A stretch of DNA of 64,000 bases from positions 1-64,000 of the forward strand of contig NZ_JADUCM010000025.1 of assembly GCF_016009175.1 (NCBI RefSeq), in the 5' to 3' direction. Below the pieces are notes generated by a model, which was not told the origin of the DNA, made no database searches, and saw nothing but the letters and a program-made list of their open reading frames with translations. Origin of the DNA: Pseudomonas alkylphenolica (GTDB taxonomy: Bacteria > Pseudomonadota > Gammaproteobacteria > Pseudomonadales > Pseudomonadaceae). Positions 41,292-49,669 of this stretch are shown here, in pieces. The position numbers and the translations under genes were made by a program. How positions within the stretch are numbered: position 1 is the first letter of the stretch; each line of letters begins with the position of its first letter.

Positions 41292-43805
41292 TTAGAGCGT
41301 ACGAGCCACTTGGACTTTCTCGAAGACTTCGATCTTGTCGCCGACTTTGACGTCGTTGTAGCTCTTCACGCCGATACCGCATTCCATGCCGGCACGGACT
41401 TCCGAAGCATCGTCTTTGAAGCGACGCAGCGATTCCAGTTCGCCTTCGAAGATCACCACGTCCTCGCGCAGTACGCGGATCGGACGGTTGCGGTAAACCA
41501 CACCCTCGGTGACCATACAGCCGGCGATAGCGCCGAACTTTGGCGAACGGAACACGTCACGCACTTCGGCGATACCCAGGATGTTCTCGCGAACATCGCT
41601 GCCGAGCATACCGGTCAGGGCTTTCTTGACGTCTTCAATGATGTCGTAGATTACGTTGTAGTAACGCATATCCAGACCTTCCTGCTCGACGATCTTGCGC
41701 GCGCCGGCATCGGCACGCACGTTGAAGCCGAACAGTACTGCATTGGAAGCCAGGGCCAGGTTGGCGTCGCTTTCGGTGATACCACCGACACCGCCACCAA
41801 TCACGCGTACCTGTACTTCGTCGTTGCCCAGACCGCTCAGGGAGCCCTGCAGGGCCTCGAGAGAACCACGTACATCGGACTTGAGCACGATGTTGAGGGT
41901 CTTCTTCTCTTCCTGGCCCATGTTCTCGAAGATGTTCTCGAGCTTGCCAGCGTGGGCACGAGCGAGTTTGACTTCGCGGAACTTGCCTTGACGGAACAGG
42001 GCAACTTCGCGGGCTTTCTTCTCGTCCGCAACTACCGACAGCTCGTCACCGGCATCCGGCGTACCGTCCAGACCGAGAATCTCGACCGGGATCGCAGGAC
42101 CGGCTTCTTTAACCGGCTTGCCGTTTTCGTCGAGCATGGCCCGTACACGGCCGTAGTTCGAACCGCACAGAACCATGTCGCCCTGACGCAGGGTACCGTC
42201 CTGAACCAGCACGGTAGCCACCGGGCCACGGCCCTTGTCCAGACGCGACTCAACGACAACACCACGACCCGGGGCCGATGGAGTGGCCTTGAGCTCGAGG
42301 ATCTCGGCTTGCAACAGAACGGCTTCAAGCAGTTCGTCGACACCGGTACCCATCTTGGCGGAGACCTTGACGAACGGCGTGTCACCACCCCATTCCTCGG
42401 ACGTTACGCCTTCGACAGCCAGTTCGTTACGGATGCGATCGAGATCTGCACCTGGCTTGTCGATTTTGTTCACGGCTACAACCAGTGGAACGCCGGCAGC
42501 CTTGGCATGCTGGACCGCTTCCTTGGTTTGCGGCATTACGCCGTCGTCCGCCGCAACCACGAGGATCACGATGTCGGTAGCCTTGGCACCACGGGCACGC
42601 ATGGCGGTAAACGCGGCGTGACCCGGGGTATCGAGGAAGGTGACCATACCGCGGTCGGTTTCCACGTGGTAAGCACCAATGTGCTGGGTGATGCCACCGG
42701 CTTCGCCAGCAGCTACCTTGGCACGACGGATGTAGTCGAGCAGCGAGGTTTTACCGTGGTCAACGTGGCCCATTACGGTCACGACCGGCGCACGGGTCTC
42801 GGTCTCGCCTTCGAATTTCAGCGATTCGGCCAGGGAATCTTCCAGGGCGGTATCACTGATCAGCGTGACCTTGTGGCCCAGCTCTTCGGCGACCAGTTGA
42901 GCGGTCTCCTGATCGAGCACCTGGTTGATGGTCACCGGAGTGCCCAGCTTGAACATGAACTTGACGACTTCAGCGCCTTTCACCGACATCTGGTTGGCCA
43001 GATCGGAAACGGTGATGGTCTCGCCGATTTGCACGTCGCGGATAACCGGGCCGGTAGGGCTCTGGAAACCGTGGGCATTGCGCTTCTTCGGCTTGCCCTT
43101 GCCACGGCCACCACGACGGAAGCCATCGCTTTCTTCGTCGGTGGTACGCGGAGCGGCACGCGGGGTTGGCGCCTTTTCCTTTTCCTTGACCTTGACCGAA
43201 ACGCGCGGCGCTTCGTTGCGGCGCTCGCCACCGCGACGATCGTCGTCACGCGACTTGTCGTTGCGACGCACATCGTCTTTCTTGCGCTCTGCAACCGGTG
43301 CCGGCGCTGCATCAGCAGCCTCGATTACCGGAGCTGGCGCCGGAGCAGCCGGGGCTGCGGCGACAGGCGCAGCAGCCGGGGCAGCACCCGCTGGCTGGCG
43401 ACGCGCTTCTTCTTCGGCACGCTGACGCGCTTCAGCTTCGGCTTTCTCGCGGGCTGCGTTCTCGACGGCCCGGCGCTCTTCCAGCTCGCGCTTCTGCTCG
43501 GCCTGGATCTCTTCCGGGCTGCGCTGAACGAATACTTTCTTCTTGCGTACTTCTACGCTGATGCTCTTGCTACCGGCAACACGCAGGGTGCTGGTGGTCT
43601 TGCGCTGCAAGGTAATCTTGCGCGGCTCTTCCACCTTCGCCTTGTGGCTGCTTTTCAGATGAGTCAGCAGAGCCTGCTTCTCACTGTCGGTCACTACCTG
43701 ACCGGCGTCGGTGTGCGGCAGACCTGCCTCACGCATCTGCTGCAGCAGGCGCTCTACCGGTGCAGCGACCTCTTGGGCCAATTCTTTCACCGTGACTTGC
43801 GTCAT
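41292..43805 (-). CDS. infB: Translation initiation factor IF-2
   Basis: 837-residue GTPase that brings fMet-tRNA to the 30S subunit. The N-terminus has IF2N domains (VTVKELAQEVAAPVERLLQQMREAG) and a long charged, Ala/Pro-rich linker (about 90-290). The G domain has GHVDHGKTSLLD (about 345), DTPGHAAF and NKIDKPGAD; domains II to IV follow. Internal in-frame starts for shorter IF2 forms are possible, as in E. coli, but not provable here. The tRNA that it uses, tRNA-fMet, is encoded upstream in the same cluster. Confidence 0.97.
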   Translation of the reverse strand: MTQVTVKELAQEVAAPVERLLQQMREAGLPHTDAGQVVTDSEKQALLTHLKSSHKAKVEEPRKITLQRKTTSTLRVAGSKSISVEVRKKKVFVQRSPEEIQAEQKRELEERRAVENAAREKAEAEARQRAEEEARRQPAGAAPAAAPVAAAPAAPAPAPVIEAADAAPAPVAERKKDDVRRNDKSRDDDRRGGERRNEAPRVSVKVKEKEKAPTPRAAPRTTDEESDGFRRGGRGKGKPKKRNAHGFQSPTGPVIRDVQIGETITVSDLANQMSVKGAEVVKFMFKLGTPVTINQVLDQETAQLVAEELGHKVTLISDTALEDSLAESLKFEGETETRAPVVTVMGHVDHGKTSLLDYIRRAKVAAGEAGGITQHIGAYHVETDRGMVTFLDTPGHAAFTAMRARGAKATDIVILVVAADDGVMPQTKEAVQHAKAAGVPLVVAVNKIDKPGADLDRIRNELAVEGVTSEEWGGDTPFVKVSAKMGTGVDELLEAVLLQAEILELKATPSAPGRGVVVESRLDKGRGPVATVLVQDGTLRQGDMVLCGSNYGRVRAMLDENGKPVKEAGPAIPVEILGLDGTPDAGDELSVVADEKKAREVALFRQGKFREVKLARAHAGKLENIFENMGQEEKKTLNIVLKSDVRGSLEALQGSLSGLGNDEVQVRVIGGGVGGITESDANLALASNAVLFGFNVRADAGARKIVEQEGLDMRYYNVIYDIIEDVKKALTGMLGSDVRENILGIAEVRDVFRSPKFGAIAGCMVTEGVVYRNRPIRVLREDVVIFEGELESLRRFKDDASEVRAGMECGIGVKSYNDVKVGDKIEVFEKVQVARTL

Positions 43806-43832
43806 GCACTTCTCTCCTCAGGCCGCGCCTAA

Positions 43833-45314
43833 TTACTCGAACCAGTGGGCTCGGGCGGCCATGATCAACTTGCCGGCACGCTCTTCGTCGATGCCGTCGA
43901 TGTCGAGCAGGTCATCAATCGACTGCTCGGCCAGGTCTTCGCGGGTAACTACGCCGCGCACCGCCAGTTCCATCGCCAAATCCTTGTCCATACCCTCAAG
44001 CGAGAGCAGGTCTTCGGCCGGATGGGCGTCTGCCAGCTTTTCCTCAGTAGCGATGGCCTTGGTCAACAAACGATCCTTGGCGCGAGCACGAAGCTCATTG
44101 ACGATGTCTTCGTCAAAGCCGTCGATGTTGAGCATTTCTTCCAACGGTACGTAGGCAATCTCTTCCAGGCTGGTGAAGCCTTCATCGACCAGCACCTGTG
44201 CCAGCTCTTCGTCGACTTCCAGCTCGTCGATGAAGTTGCGCAGGATGTCACCGGTTTCAGCTTGCTGCTTGGCCTGGATGTCCGATTCGGTCATCACGTT
44301 CAGGGTCCAGCCGGTCAACTGGCTGGCAAGACGCACGTTCTGGCCACCACGGCCGATCGCCTGGGCCAGGTTGTCTGCACCCACTGCGATGTCCATGGCA
44401 TGGGCATCTTCATCGACGATGATCGCCGCGACTTCAGCCGGCGACATTGCGTTGATGACGAACTGTGCCGGATTGTCGTCCCACAGGACGATGTCCACAC
44501 GTTCGCCGCCCAGTTCACCGGACACTGCCTGAACACGCGAGCCGCGCATGCCGATACAGGCACCTTGCGGGTCAATGCGCTTGTCCTTGGAGCGTACGGC
44601 GATTTTGGCACGCGAGCCCGGATCACGGGACGCGGCCATAACTTCGATCAGGCCCTCGGCGATTTCCGGCACTTCGATGCGGAACAACTCGATCAGCATC
44701 TGTGGCGCGGTACGCGACAGAATCAGTTGAGGACCACGGTTCTCGGTGCGGATTTCCTTGAGCAGGGCGCGCAGGCGCACACCGACACGGAAAGTCTCGC
44801 GCGAGATGATGTCTTCACGGGCCAGCAGCGCTTCGGCGTTGTTGCCCAGGTCAACGATGACATTGTCACGAGTGACCTTCTTGACGGTGCCGGAGATGAT
44901 CTCGCCCAGACGCTCGCGATAAGCATCTACCACTTGAGCGCGCTCGGCTTCACGAACCTTCTGGACGATGACTTGCTTGGCGGTCTGGGCAGCAATGCGG
45001 CCGAACTCGATCGATTCGATTTTCTCTTCGATCACGTCGCCGACTTTGGCTTCAGGATGGGACTCCTGGATTTTGGCCGGCCATACTTCGATTGCCGGAT
45101 CATCCAGATCCTTTTCCTCGACGACTGTCCAGCGACGGAAAGTCTCGTAGCTACCGGTGTGGCGGTTGATTTCCACACGCAGGTCGACTTCGTCGTCAAA
45201 ACGTTTTTTGGTTGCAGTGGCCAGAGCCACTTCCAGCGCTTCAAAAATTACGCTGGCCGGTACGCCTTTTTCGTTGGATACCGACTCAACAACCAGCAGT
45301 ACTTCTTTGCTCAT
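43833..45314 (-). CDS. nusA: Transcription termination/antitermination protein NusA
   Basis: 493-residue NusA: N-terminal polymerase-binding domain, S1 domain (EIISGTVKKVTRDNVIVDLGNNAEALLARED, about 135-165), two KH domains (around GACIGMRGSRVQAVSGELGGERVDIV and VGADNLAQAIGRGGQNVRLAS) and two acidic C-terminal AR repeats (about 365-490). The start at 45314 (MSKEVLLVVE) is the usual one; the longer frame from 45335 has no support. Located between rimP and infB in the standard operon. Confidence 0.97.
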   Translation of the reverse strand: MSKEVLLVVESVSNEKGVPASVIFEALEVALATATKKRFDDEVDLRVEINRHTGSYETFRRWTVVEEKDLDDPAIEVWPAKIQESHPEAKVGDVIEEKIESIEFGRIAAQTAKQVIVQKVREAERAQVVDAYRERLGEIISGTVKKVTRDNVIVDLGNNAEALLAREDIISRETFRVGVRLRALLKEIRTENRGPQLILSRTAPQMLIELFRIEVPEIAEGLIEVMAASRDPGSRAKIAVRSKDKRIDPQGACIGMRGSRVQAVSGELGGERVDIVLWDDNPAQFVINAMSPAEVAAIIVDEDAHAMDIAVGADNLAQAIGRGGQNVRLASQLTGWTLNVMTESDIQAKQQAETGDILRNFIDELEVDEELAQVLVDEGFTSLEEIAYVPLEEMLNIDGFDEDIVNELRARAKDRLLTKAIATEEKLADAHPAEDLLSLEGMDKDLAMELAVRGVVTREDLAEQSIDDLLDIDGIDEERAGKLIMAARAHWFE

Positions 45315-45373
45315 CGTACGCCTCGCCTTTCGCAAGCCATTGGATCCGCGCGGTCCGCGGGACCCGGCACGTC

Positions 45374-45832
45374 TCAGTCAAAACTGGGAATAATGTTGGC
45401 CTTGTCGATCGAATCGATCGGCAACAGGAACTCTTGATTGTCCACCTGAACAACCACATCCTGCTCCTCCACGCCACGGAGAAGGCCCTGAAAGTTACGA
45501 CGACCTTCAAAGGGCGTACGCAGCTTGATCTTCACTTGTTCGCCGGCATGCGAAGCGTACTGTTCCAAAGTGAACAGCGGGCGTTCCATGCCAGGAGAGG
45601 ACACTTCAAGGGTGTACTCGGAACTGATCGGATCTTCGACATCGAGAACACCGCTGATCTGACGACTGACAATCGCGCAGTCATCAACCAGAATGCCTTC
45701 CTCTTTATCGATATAGATACGCAGGACCGAATGTTTGCCTTGAGAGATGAATTCGATCCCCCAGCATTGATAGCCAAGAGCCTCGACCACCGGGGCCAAC
45801 AAGGCCTGCAACTGTTCTAGCTTGCTCGACAC
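45374..45832 (-). CDS. rimP: Ribosome maturation factor RimP
   Basis: 152-residue factor for 30S assembly. LRIYIDKEEGILVDDCAIVSRQISGVLDVEDPISSEYTLEVSSPGMERPLF is the diagnostic stretch. The start is GTG at 45832 with GAGGGGG upstream, giving the normal length; the ATG at 45883 lies inside the terminator hairpin before the gene. First protein gene of the nusA operon; two intrinsic terminators stand between it and tRNA-fMet, so its transcription depends on read-through or a local promoter. Confidence 0.95.
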   Translation of the reverse strand: MSSKLEQLQALLAPVVEALGYQCWGIEFISQGKHSVLRIYIDKEEGILVDDCAIVSRQISGVLDVEDPISSEYTLEVSSPGMERPLFTLEQYASHAGEQVKIKLRTPFEGRRNFQGLLRGVEEQDVVVQVDNQEFLLPIDSIDKANIIPSFD

Positions 45833-45856
45833 CTGAACCCCCTCGTGCATGCTATG

Positions 45857-45883
45857 CAAATAAAAAATGGGCAAAGCGCCCAT
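45857..45883 (-). terminator. Second terminator/attenuator just before rimP
   Basis: On the minus strand ATGGGC-GCTTT-GCCCAT followed by TTTTTATTTG, ending about 25 bases before the rimP GTG. With the terminator at 45928-45955 it gives two tandem stops between tRNA-fMet and the operon. Confidence 0.8.
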
Positions 45884-45927
45884 CCCTGATACGCCGTTGA
45901 ATACCGGCGCTATGACTGTTCAGCCAA

Positions 45928-45955
45928 GAAAAAGCCCCTGCAAAAGGGGCTCCGC
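45928..45955 (-). terminator. Terminator after tRNA-fMet
   Basis: On the minus strand AGCCCC-TTTTGC-GGGGCT followed by TTTTCT, ten bases after the tRNA CCA end. Confidence 0.88.
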
Positions 45956-45961
45956 TGATAC

Positions 45962-46038
<77 letters not shown>

Positions 46039-46054
46039 ACAAAGCTGGGGCGAA

Positions 46055-46083
46055 AGTATACGACCGAACCCTGTTAGGGTCAA
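46055..46083 (-). promoter_or_regulatory. Promoter of tRNA-fMet
   Basis: On the minus strand TTGACC (46083-46078), 17 bases, TATACT (46060-46055), then a GC-rich discriminator (TTCGCCCC). Start near 46048, ten bases before the tRNA. Such discriminators usually confer stringent control. Confidence 0.85.
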
Positions 46084-46098
46084 TCTAACCTCCACCTA

Positions 46099-46128
46099 CA
46101 AGAAAGCCCGCTGTAGCGGGCTTTCTTG
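46099..46128 (-). terminator. Terminator after tRNA-Leu
   Basis: A perfect inverted repeat with arms CAAGAAAGCCCGC and GCGGGCTTTCTTG, immediately after tRNA-Leu and before the tRNA-fMet promoter. The T-rich arm serves as the tail. Confidence 0.85.
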
Positions 46129-46135
46129 TTTCAAT

Positions 46136-46221
46136 TGGTACCGAGAAGGGGACTCGAACCCCTACACCCTATGGGCACAACCACCTCAAGGTTGCGTGTC
46201 TACCAATTCCACCACCTCGGC
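46136..46221 (-). tRNA. tRNA-Leu (GAG)
   Basis: 86-nt class II tRNA with a long variable arm and encoded CCA. The anticodon loop TTGAGGT between CAACC and GGTTG gives GAG, reading CUC/CUU leucine codons. It follows secG by 19 bases and is probably cotranscribed with it. Confidence 0.96.
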
Positions 46222-46240
46222 AATACTACTTTGAAACCCG

Positions 46241-46627
46241 TTACTTCTGCTCTTGAGCGGGAGGAACATCGCCAGTGTTAGTGGCTTCGCTCTTCTGCTC
46301 CTGGAGCACCGGTACATCATCTGTTGCCGGCTTTTGCTGCTTCACTTCGAGTACCGCTGGATCTGGCAACCCTACCTGAGTCAGCTGATGAGCTTTCTCT
46401 TTAGCAAAGTATCCTAACCCAAGAGCAGTTAAGAAGAAAGAGGCAGCTAGTATAGCAGTAAACTTACTCAGAAAGGTAGCAGAACCTTGGCTTCCGAACA
46501 CAGTATTTGAAGCACCTGCGCCGAAAGATGCACCCGCTTCCGCACCTTTACCCTGTTGCAGCAACACCAGCACTACCAAACCCAGTGCGCCCAACAGATG
46601 AAACACAACGATCACTGTTTCCAGCAT
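46241..46627 (-). CDS. secG: Protein translocase subunit SecG
   Basis: 128-residue inner-membrane subunit of SecYEG. Two helices (about 3-20 and 55-72) flank the conserved cytoplasmic LLQQGKGAEAGASFGAGASNTVFGSQGSATFLSK loop. The C-terminal tail is long, Lys/Gln/Glu-rich and probably disordered. Three bases downstream of tpiA, in the standard tpiA-secG-tRNA-Leu order. Confidence 0.95.
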   Translation of the reverse strand: MLETVIVVFHLLGALGLVVLVLLQQGKGAEAGASFGAGASNTVFGSQGSATFLSKFTAILAASFFLTALGLGYFAKEKAHQLTQVGLPDPAVLEVKQQKPATDDVPVLQEQKSEATNTGDVPPAQEQK

Positions 46628-46630
46628 TTT

Positions 46631-47386
46631 TCAGTTTCCTGCGGCGCGACAAATTGCACCGAATTCGTCTGCGTTCAGGGATGCCCCACCAATCAGGCCC
46701 CCATCGATATCCGGCATGCCGAACAGTTCAGCCGCATTGGCCGCCTTCACGCTGCCGCCGTATAGAAGCCGCACATTTTTCGCGACTTCGGCATTCTCTG
46801 CCGCCAGCTGTGCGCGGATGGCTGCATGCACATCCTGCGCTTGCTGTGGCGTGGCCGTCAGACCGGTACCGATGGCCCAAACAGGCTCATAGGCAATCAC
46901 CGCATTGGTGAAGGCGTCAACACCGAAAGCTTCGATGATGCTGCCCAGCTGACGCCCGACAATCTCAAGCGTTTTACCCGCTTCGCGCTCTTCGAGGGTT
47001 TCCCCTACACAGAGCACCGGCTTCAAACCGCAAGCCTGTGCCGCAGCGAACTTGCGATTGAGGACTTCGTCACTCTCGCCAATGATCTGGCGGCGCTCCG
47101 AGTGCCCAATCAGTACCAGCCCGCAACCTGCCTCGACCAGCTGACTCGGTGCAATTTCACCGGTCAGTGCGCCTTGCTCAGGCTCTACCGCAGAATTCTG
47201 AGCGCCGACGGTAATCGACTTCCCGTGCAGCCCATCAATCACTTGATTGATGTACAGCGCGGGTGGAAACACCGCGACCTCAACACCGCTCGGCAGGACT
47301 TGATTGCTCAAGCCCTTGATCAGCTCAGCGACGCTGGCGCGGGTACCGTGCATCTTCCAGTTACCAGCTACCATAGGGCGACGCAT
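46631..47386 (-). CDS. tpiA: Triosephosphate isomerase
   Basis: 251-residue TIM-barrel enzyme interconverting DHAP and glyceraldehyde-3-P. GNWKMHGT (Lys11 region), HSERR with catalytic His (about residue 95), and AYEPVWAIGTG with the catalytic Glu (about 167-177) are all present, as is the phosphate loop LYGGSVKAANA. Transcribed with glmM upstream (66 bases) and secG downstream. Confidence 0.97.
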   Translation of the reverse strand: MRRPMVAGNWKMHGTRASVAELIKGLSNQVLPSGVEVAVFPPALYINQVIDGLHGKSITVGAQNSAVEPEQGALTGEIAPSQLVEAGCGLVLIGHSERRQIIGESDEVLNRKFAAAQACGLKPVLCVGETLEEREAGKTLEIVGRQLGSIIEAFGVDAFTNAVIAYEPVWAIGTGLTATPQQAQDVHAAIRAQLAAENAEVAKNVRLLYGGSVKAANAAELFGMPDIDGGLIGGASLNADEFGAICRAAGN

Positions 47387-47452
47387 GCTGTACCTCGTCG
47401 GTCAAAGTGGGCGCAGATGTTACCCAACCCGATCACGGCTGGCAAGCGTATT

Positions 47453-48793
47453 TCAAACGCAAACTTCACTTACCAGTTTTGCCAGTGCTTCGGCATGCGC
47501 ACGAACCTGATTTTCGTCGTCGCCTTCGACCATGACACGCACCAATGGCTCTGTTCCGGACTTGCGCAACAACACGCGACCACGCCCGGCCATTTCCTCG
47601 GTCACACGCGCACTGGCCTCTTTCACTGCCGGGTGCTCCAGCGGGTCAACCTTGCTAGCGCCAAAGCGCACATTGATCAGCACCTGCGGGCACTTGCGCA
47701 GCGCCTGACGCGCCTGCGCCAGAGTCTCGCCACGACGCTTGAGCGCCAACAGCACCTGCAGGGCGGCAATGATCGCATCGCCGGTTGTAGTGTGGTTACA
47801 GCACACGACATGCCCGGAGTTCTCACCACCGATCACCCAGTCGCGCTCCAGCAACTCGGCCATCACATAACGGTCACCGACCTTGGCACGCACGAAGGGG
47901 ATATCGAGGTCCTTCAGGGCCAGTTCCAGCCCCAGGTTGCTCATCAGCGTACCGACGACACCACCTTGCAGCTTGCCGCGCTCCTTGAGGTCACGAGCGA
48001 TGATGAACAACAACTCGTCACCATCGACGATCGCCCCGGTGTGATCAACCATCAGCACCCGGTCGCCATCGCCATCGAAAGCGATACCCAGGTGGGCATG
48101 ACCCACGAGAACGGCAGCCTGCAACGATTCGATGTGAGTCGAACCACAGCTTTCATTGATGTTCAGGCCATCAGGCTGAGCCGACAGTACCGTTACCTCG
48201 GCGCCAAGCTCACGAAAAACGCTTGGAGCCACTTTGTACGTGGCGCCGTGCGCGCAATCGATCACCAGCTTCAGGCCGGCAAAATCAGTGCTGGTCGGCA
48301 CGCTGCTTTTACAAAATTCGATATAGCGCCCGGCTGCGTCGTTGATCCGCGATACCTTGCCAAGCTTGCTTGACTCAACCACGGTCATCGGCTGATCGAG
48401 CAATTCTTCGATCATCAACTCCACTTCGTCAGGCAGCTTGGTGCCCTGACCGGAGAAGAACTTGATGCCGTTGTCGTCGTGCGGGTTATGCGAAGCACTG
48501 ATGACAATGCCCGCCTCGGCATGGAAGGTGCGCGTCAGGTAGGCGATTGCAGGGGTCGGCATCGGCCCGAGCAGCATCACATCAGCACCTGCGGCGGACA
48601 ACCCGGCCTCCAGGGCAGATTCGAACATGTAGCCAGAGATACGAGTGTCCTTACCCACCAACACCCGACAAGCGCCCATTTTGCGGAACGCCATGCCCGC
48701 AGCCCAACCGAGCTTGAGCATAAAATCCGGTGTGATTGGATATTCGCCGACACGGCCACGAATGCCGTCGGTACCAAAGTATTTTCTGCTCAT
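47453..48793 (-). CDS. glmM: Phosphoglucosamine mutase
   Basis: 446-residue mutase converting glucosamine-6-P to glucosamine-1-P for peptidoglycan and LPS. The phospho-serine is S101 in ISASHNPHDDNG; FDGDGDRVLMVD (metal loop, about 240) and GGENSGHVV (sugar loop, about 325) follow. The start at 48793 (MSRKYFGTDGIRG) has AAGGAGCG upstream; the frame from 48835 would overlap folP. The folP-glmM-tpiA order is typical. Confidence 0.97.
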   Translation of the reverse strand: MSRKYFGTDGIRGRVGEYPITPDFMLKLGWAAGMAFRKMGACRVLVGKDTRISGYMFESALEAGLSAAGADVMLLGPMPTPAIAYLTRTFHAEAGIVISASHNPHDDNGIKFFSGQGTKLPDEVELMIEELLDQPMTVVESSKLGKVSRINDAAGRYIEFCKSSVPTSTDFAGLKLVIDCAHGATYKVAPSVFRELGAEVTVLSAQPDGLNINESCGSTHIESLQAAVLVGHAHLGIAFDGDGDRVLMVDHTGAIVDGDELLFIIARDLKERGKLQGGVVGTLMSNLGLELALKDLDIPFVRAKVGDRYVMAELLERDWVIGGENSGHVVCCNHTTTGDAIIAALQVLLALKRRGETLAQARQALRKCPQVLINVRFGASKVDPLEHPAVKEASARVTEEMAGRGRVLLRKSGTEPLVRVMVEGDDENQVRAHAEALAKLVSEVCV

Positions 48794-48809
48794 AGACGCT
48801 CCTTCACAC

Positions 48810-49661
48810 TTACTCGGCGGTTTGAACCGCCTCAATCATTCGCACGATATCGGCAGTTTCAGCGACATCGTGAACGCGCAGAATACTCGCGCCCTTGGTC
48901 ATCGCCAATGCAGCCAGTGCCAGGCTGCCAAAGAGCCGCTGCTCGACAGGACGATCCAGGGTCTGCCCGATCATGCTTTTGCGCGAAACACCCACCAACA
49001 GTGGACGCCCTAGGCGGTAGAGGGACTCCATGTGCTTGAACAGGCTGAGGTTGTGCGCAAGCGTTTTGGCAAAGCCGAACCCCGGATCAAGGATGATCCT
49101 CCCGGCATCGATGCCCACAGCAGCACAGGCAGCCATTCGCTGCTCAAGATAGCTCGCCACTTCAGCGGTGACATCGTCGTAATGCGGATTGTCCTGCATG
49201 TCACCCGGCTCACCGCGCATGTGCATCAGGCACACCGGCAGCCCCGTGGCCGCCGCCGCATCCAGAGCACCATCGCGACTGAGCGAACGCACATCATTGA
49301 TCAAGCCGGCACCCAGGCGCGCCGCCTCACGGATAACCGCTGGCGTCGATGTATCAACCGAGATCACCACATCCAGTTCGCGATTGATCACCTCGACCAT
49401 CGGCGCAACGCGCTCCAGCTCTTCAAGTGCTGAAACCGCTCGGGCACCGGGCCGCGTTGACTCGCCGCCGATATCAATCAGCGTAGCGCCTGCCGCAACC
49501 ATCGCTTCGGCATGACGCAACGCTGCATCACGCTGATTGAAGCGACCGCCATCAGAGAAGGAGTCGGGGGTGACATTGAGGATACCCATGACATGGGTAC
49601 GGGACAAATCAAGAACCCGGTTGCCGCAAGGCAACCGGGTTGGGTACTGCTGTGAGGTCAT
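48810..49661 (-). CDS. folP: Dihydropteroate synthase
   Basis: 283-residue TIM-barrel enzyme joining p-aminobenzoate to the pterin pyrophosphate made by FolK; target of sulfonamides. MGILNVTPDSFSDGGRF (about 25-41) and GATLIDIGGESTRPGA (about 60-75) are the two family signatures, with GVSRKSMIG near the end. It follows ftsH by eight bases, the usual ftsH-folP-glmM arrangement. Confidence 0.97.
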   Translation of the reverse strand: MTSQQYPTRLPCGNRVLDLSRTHVMGILNVTPDSFSDGGRFNQRDAALRHAEAMVAAGATLIDIGGESTRPGARAVSALEELERVAPMVEVINRELDVVISVDTSTPAVIREAARLGAGLINDVRSLSRDGALDAAAATGLPVCLMHMRGEPGDMQDNPHYDDVTAEVASYLEQRMAACAAVGIDAGRIILDPGFGFAKTLAHNLSLFKHMESLYRLGRPLLVGVSRKSMIGQTLDRPVEQRLFGSLALAALAMTKGASILRVHDVAETADIVRMIEAVQTAE

Positions 49662-49669
49662 ATAAACCC

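Noticed and set aside
41229..43832. Long plus-strand open frame opposite infB.
   Set aside because: Shadow frame; infB on the minus strand carries all GTPase motifs.
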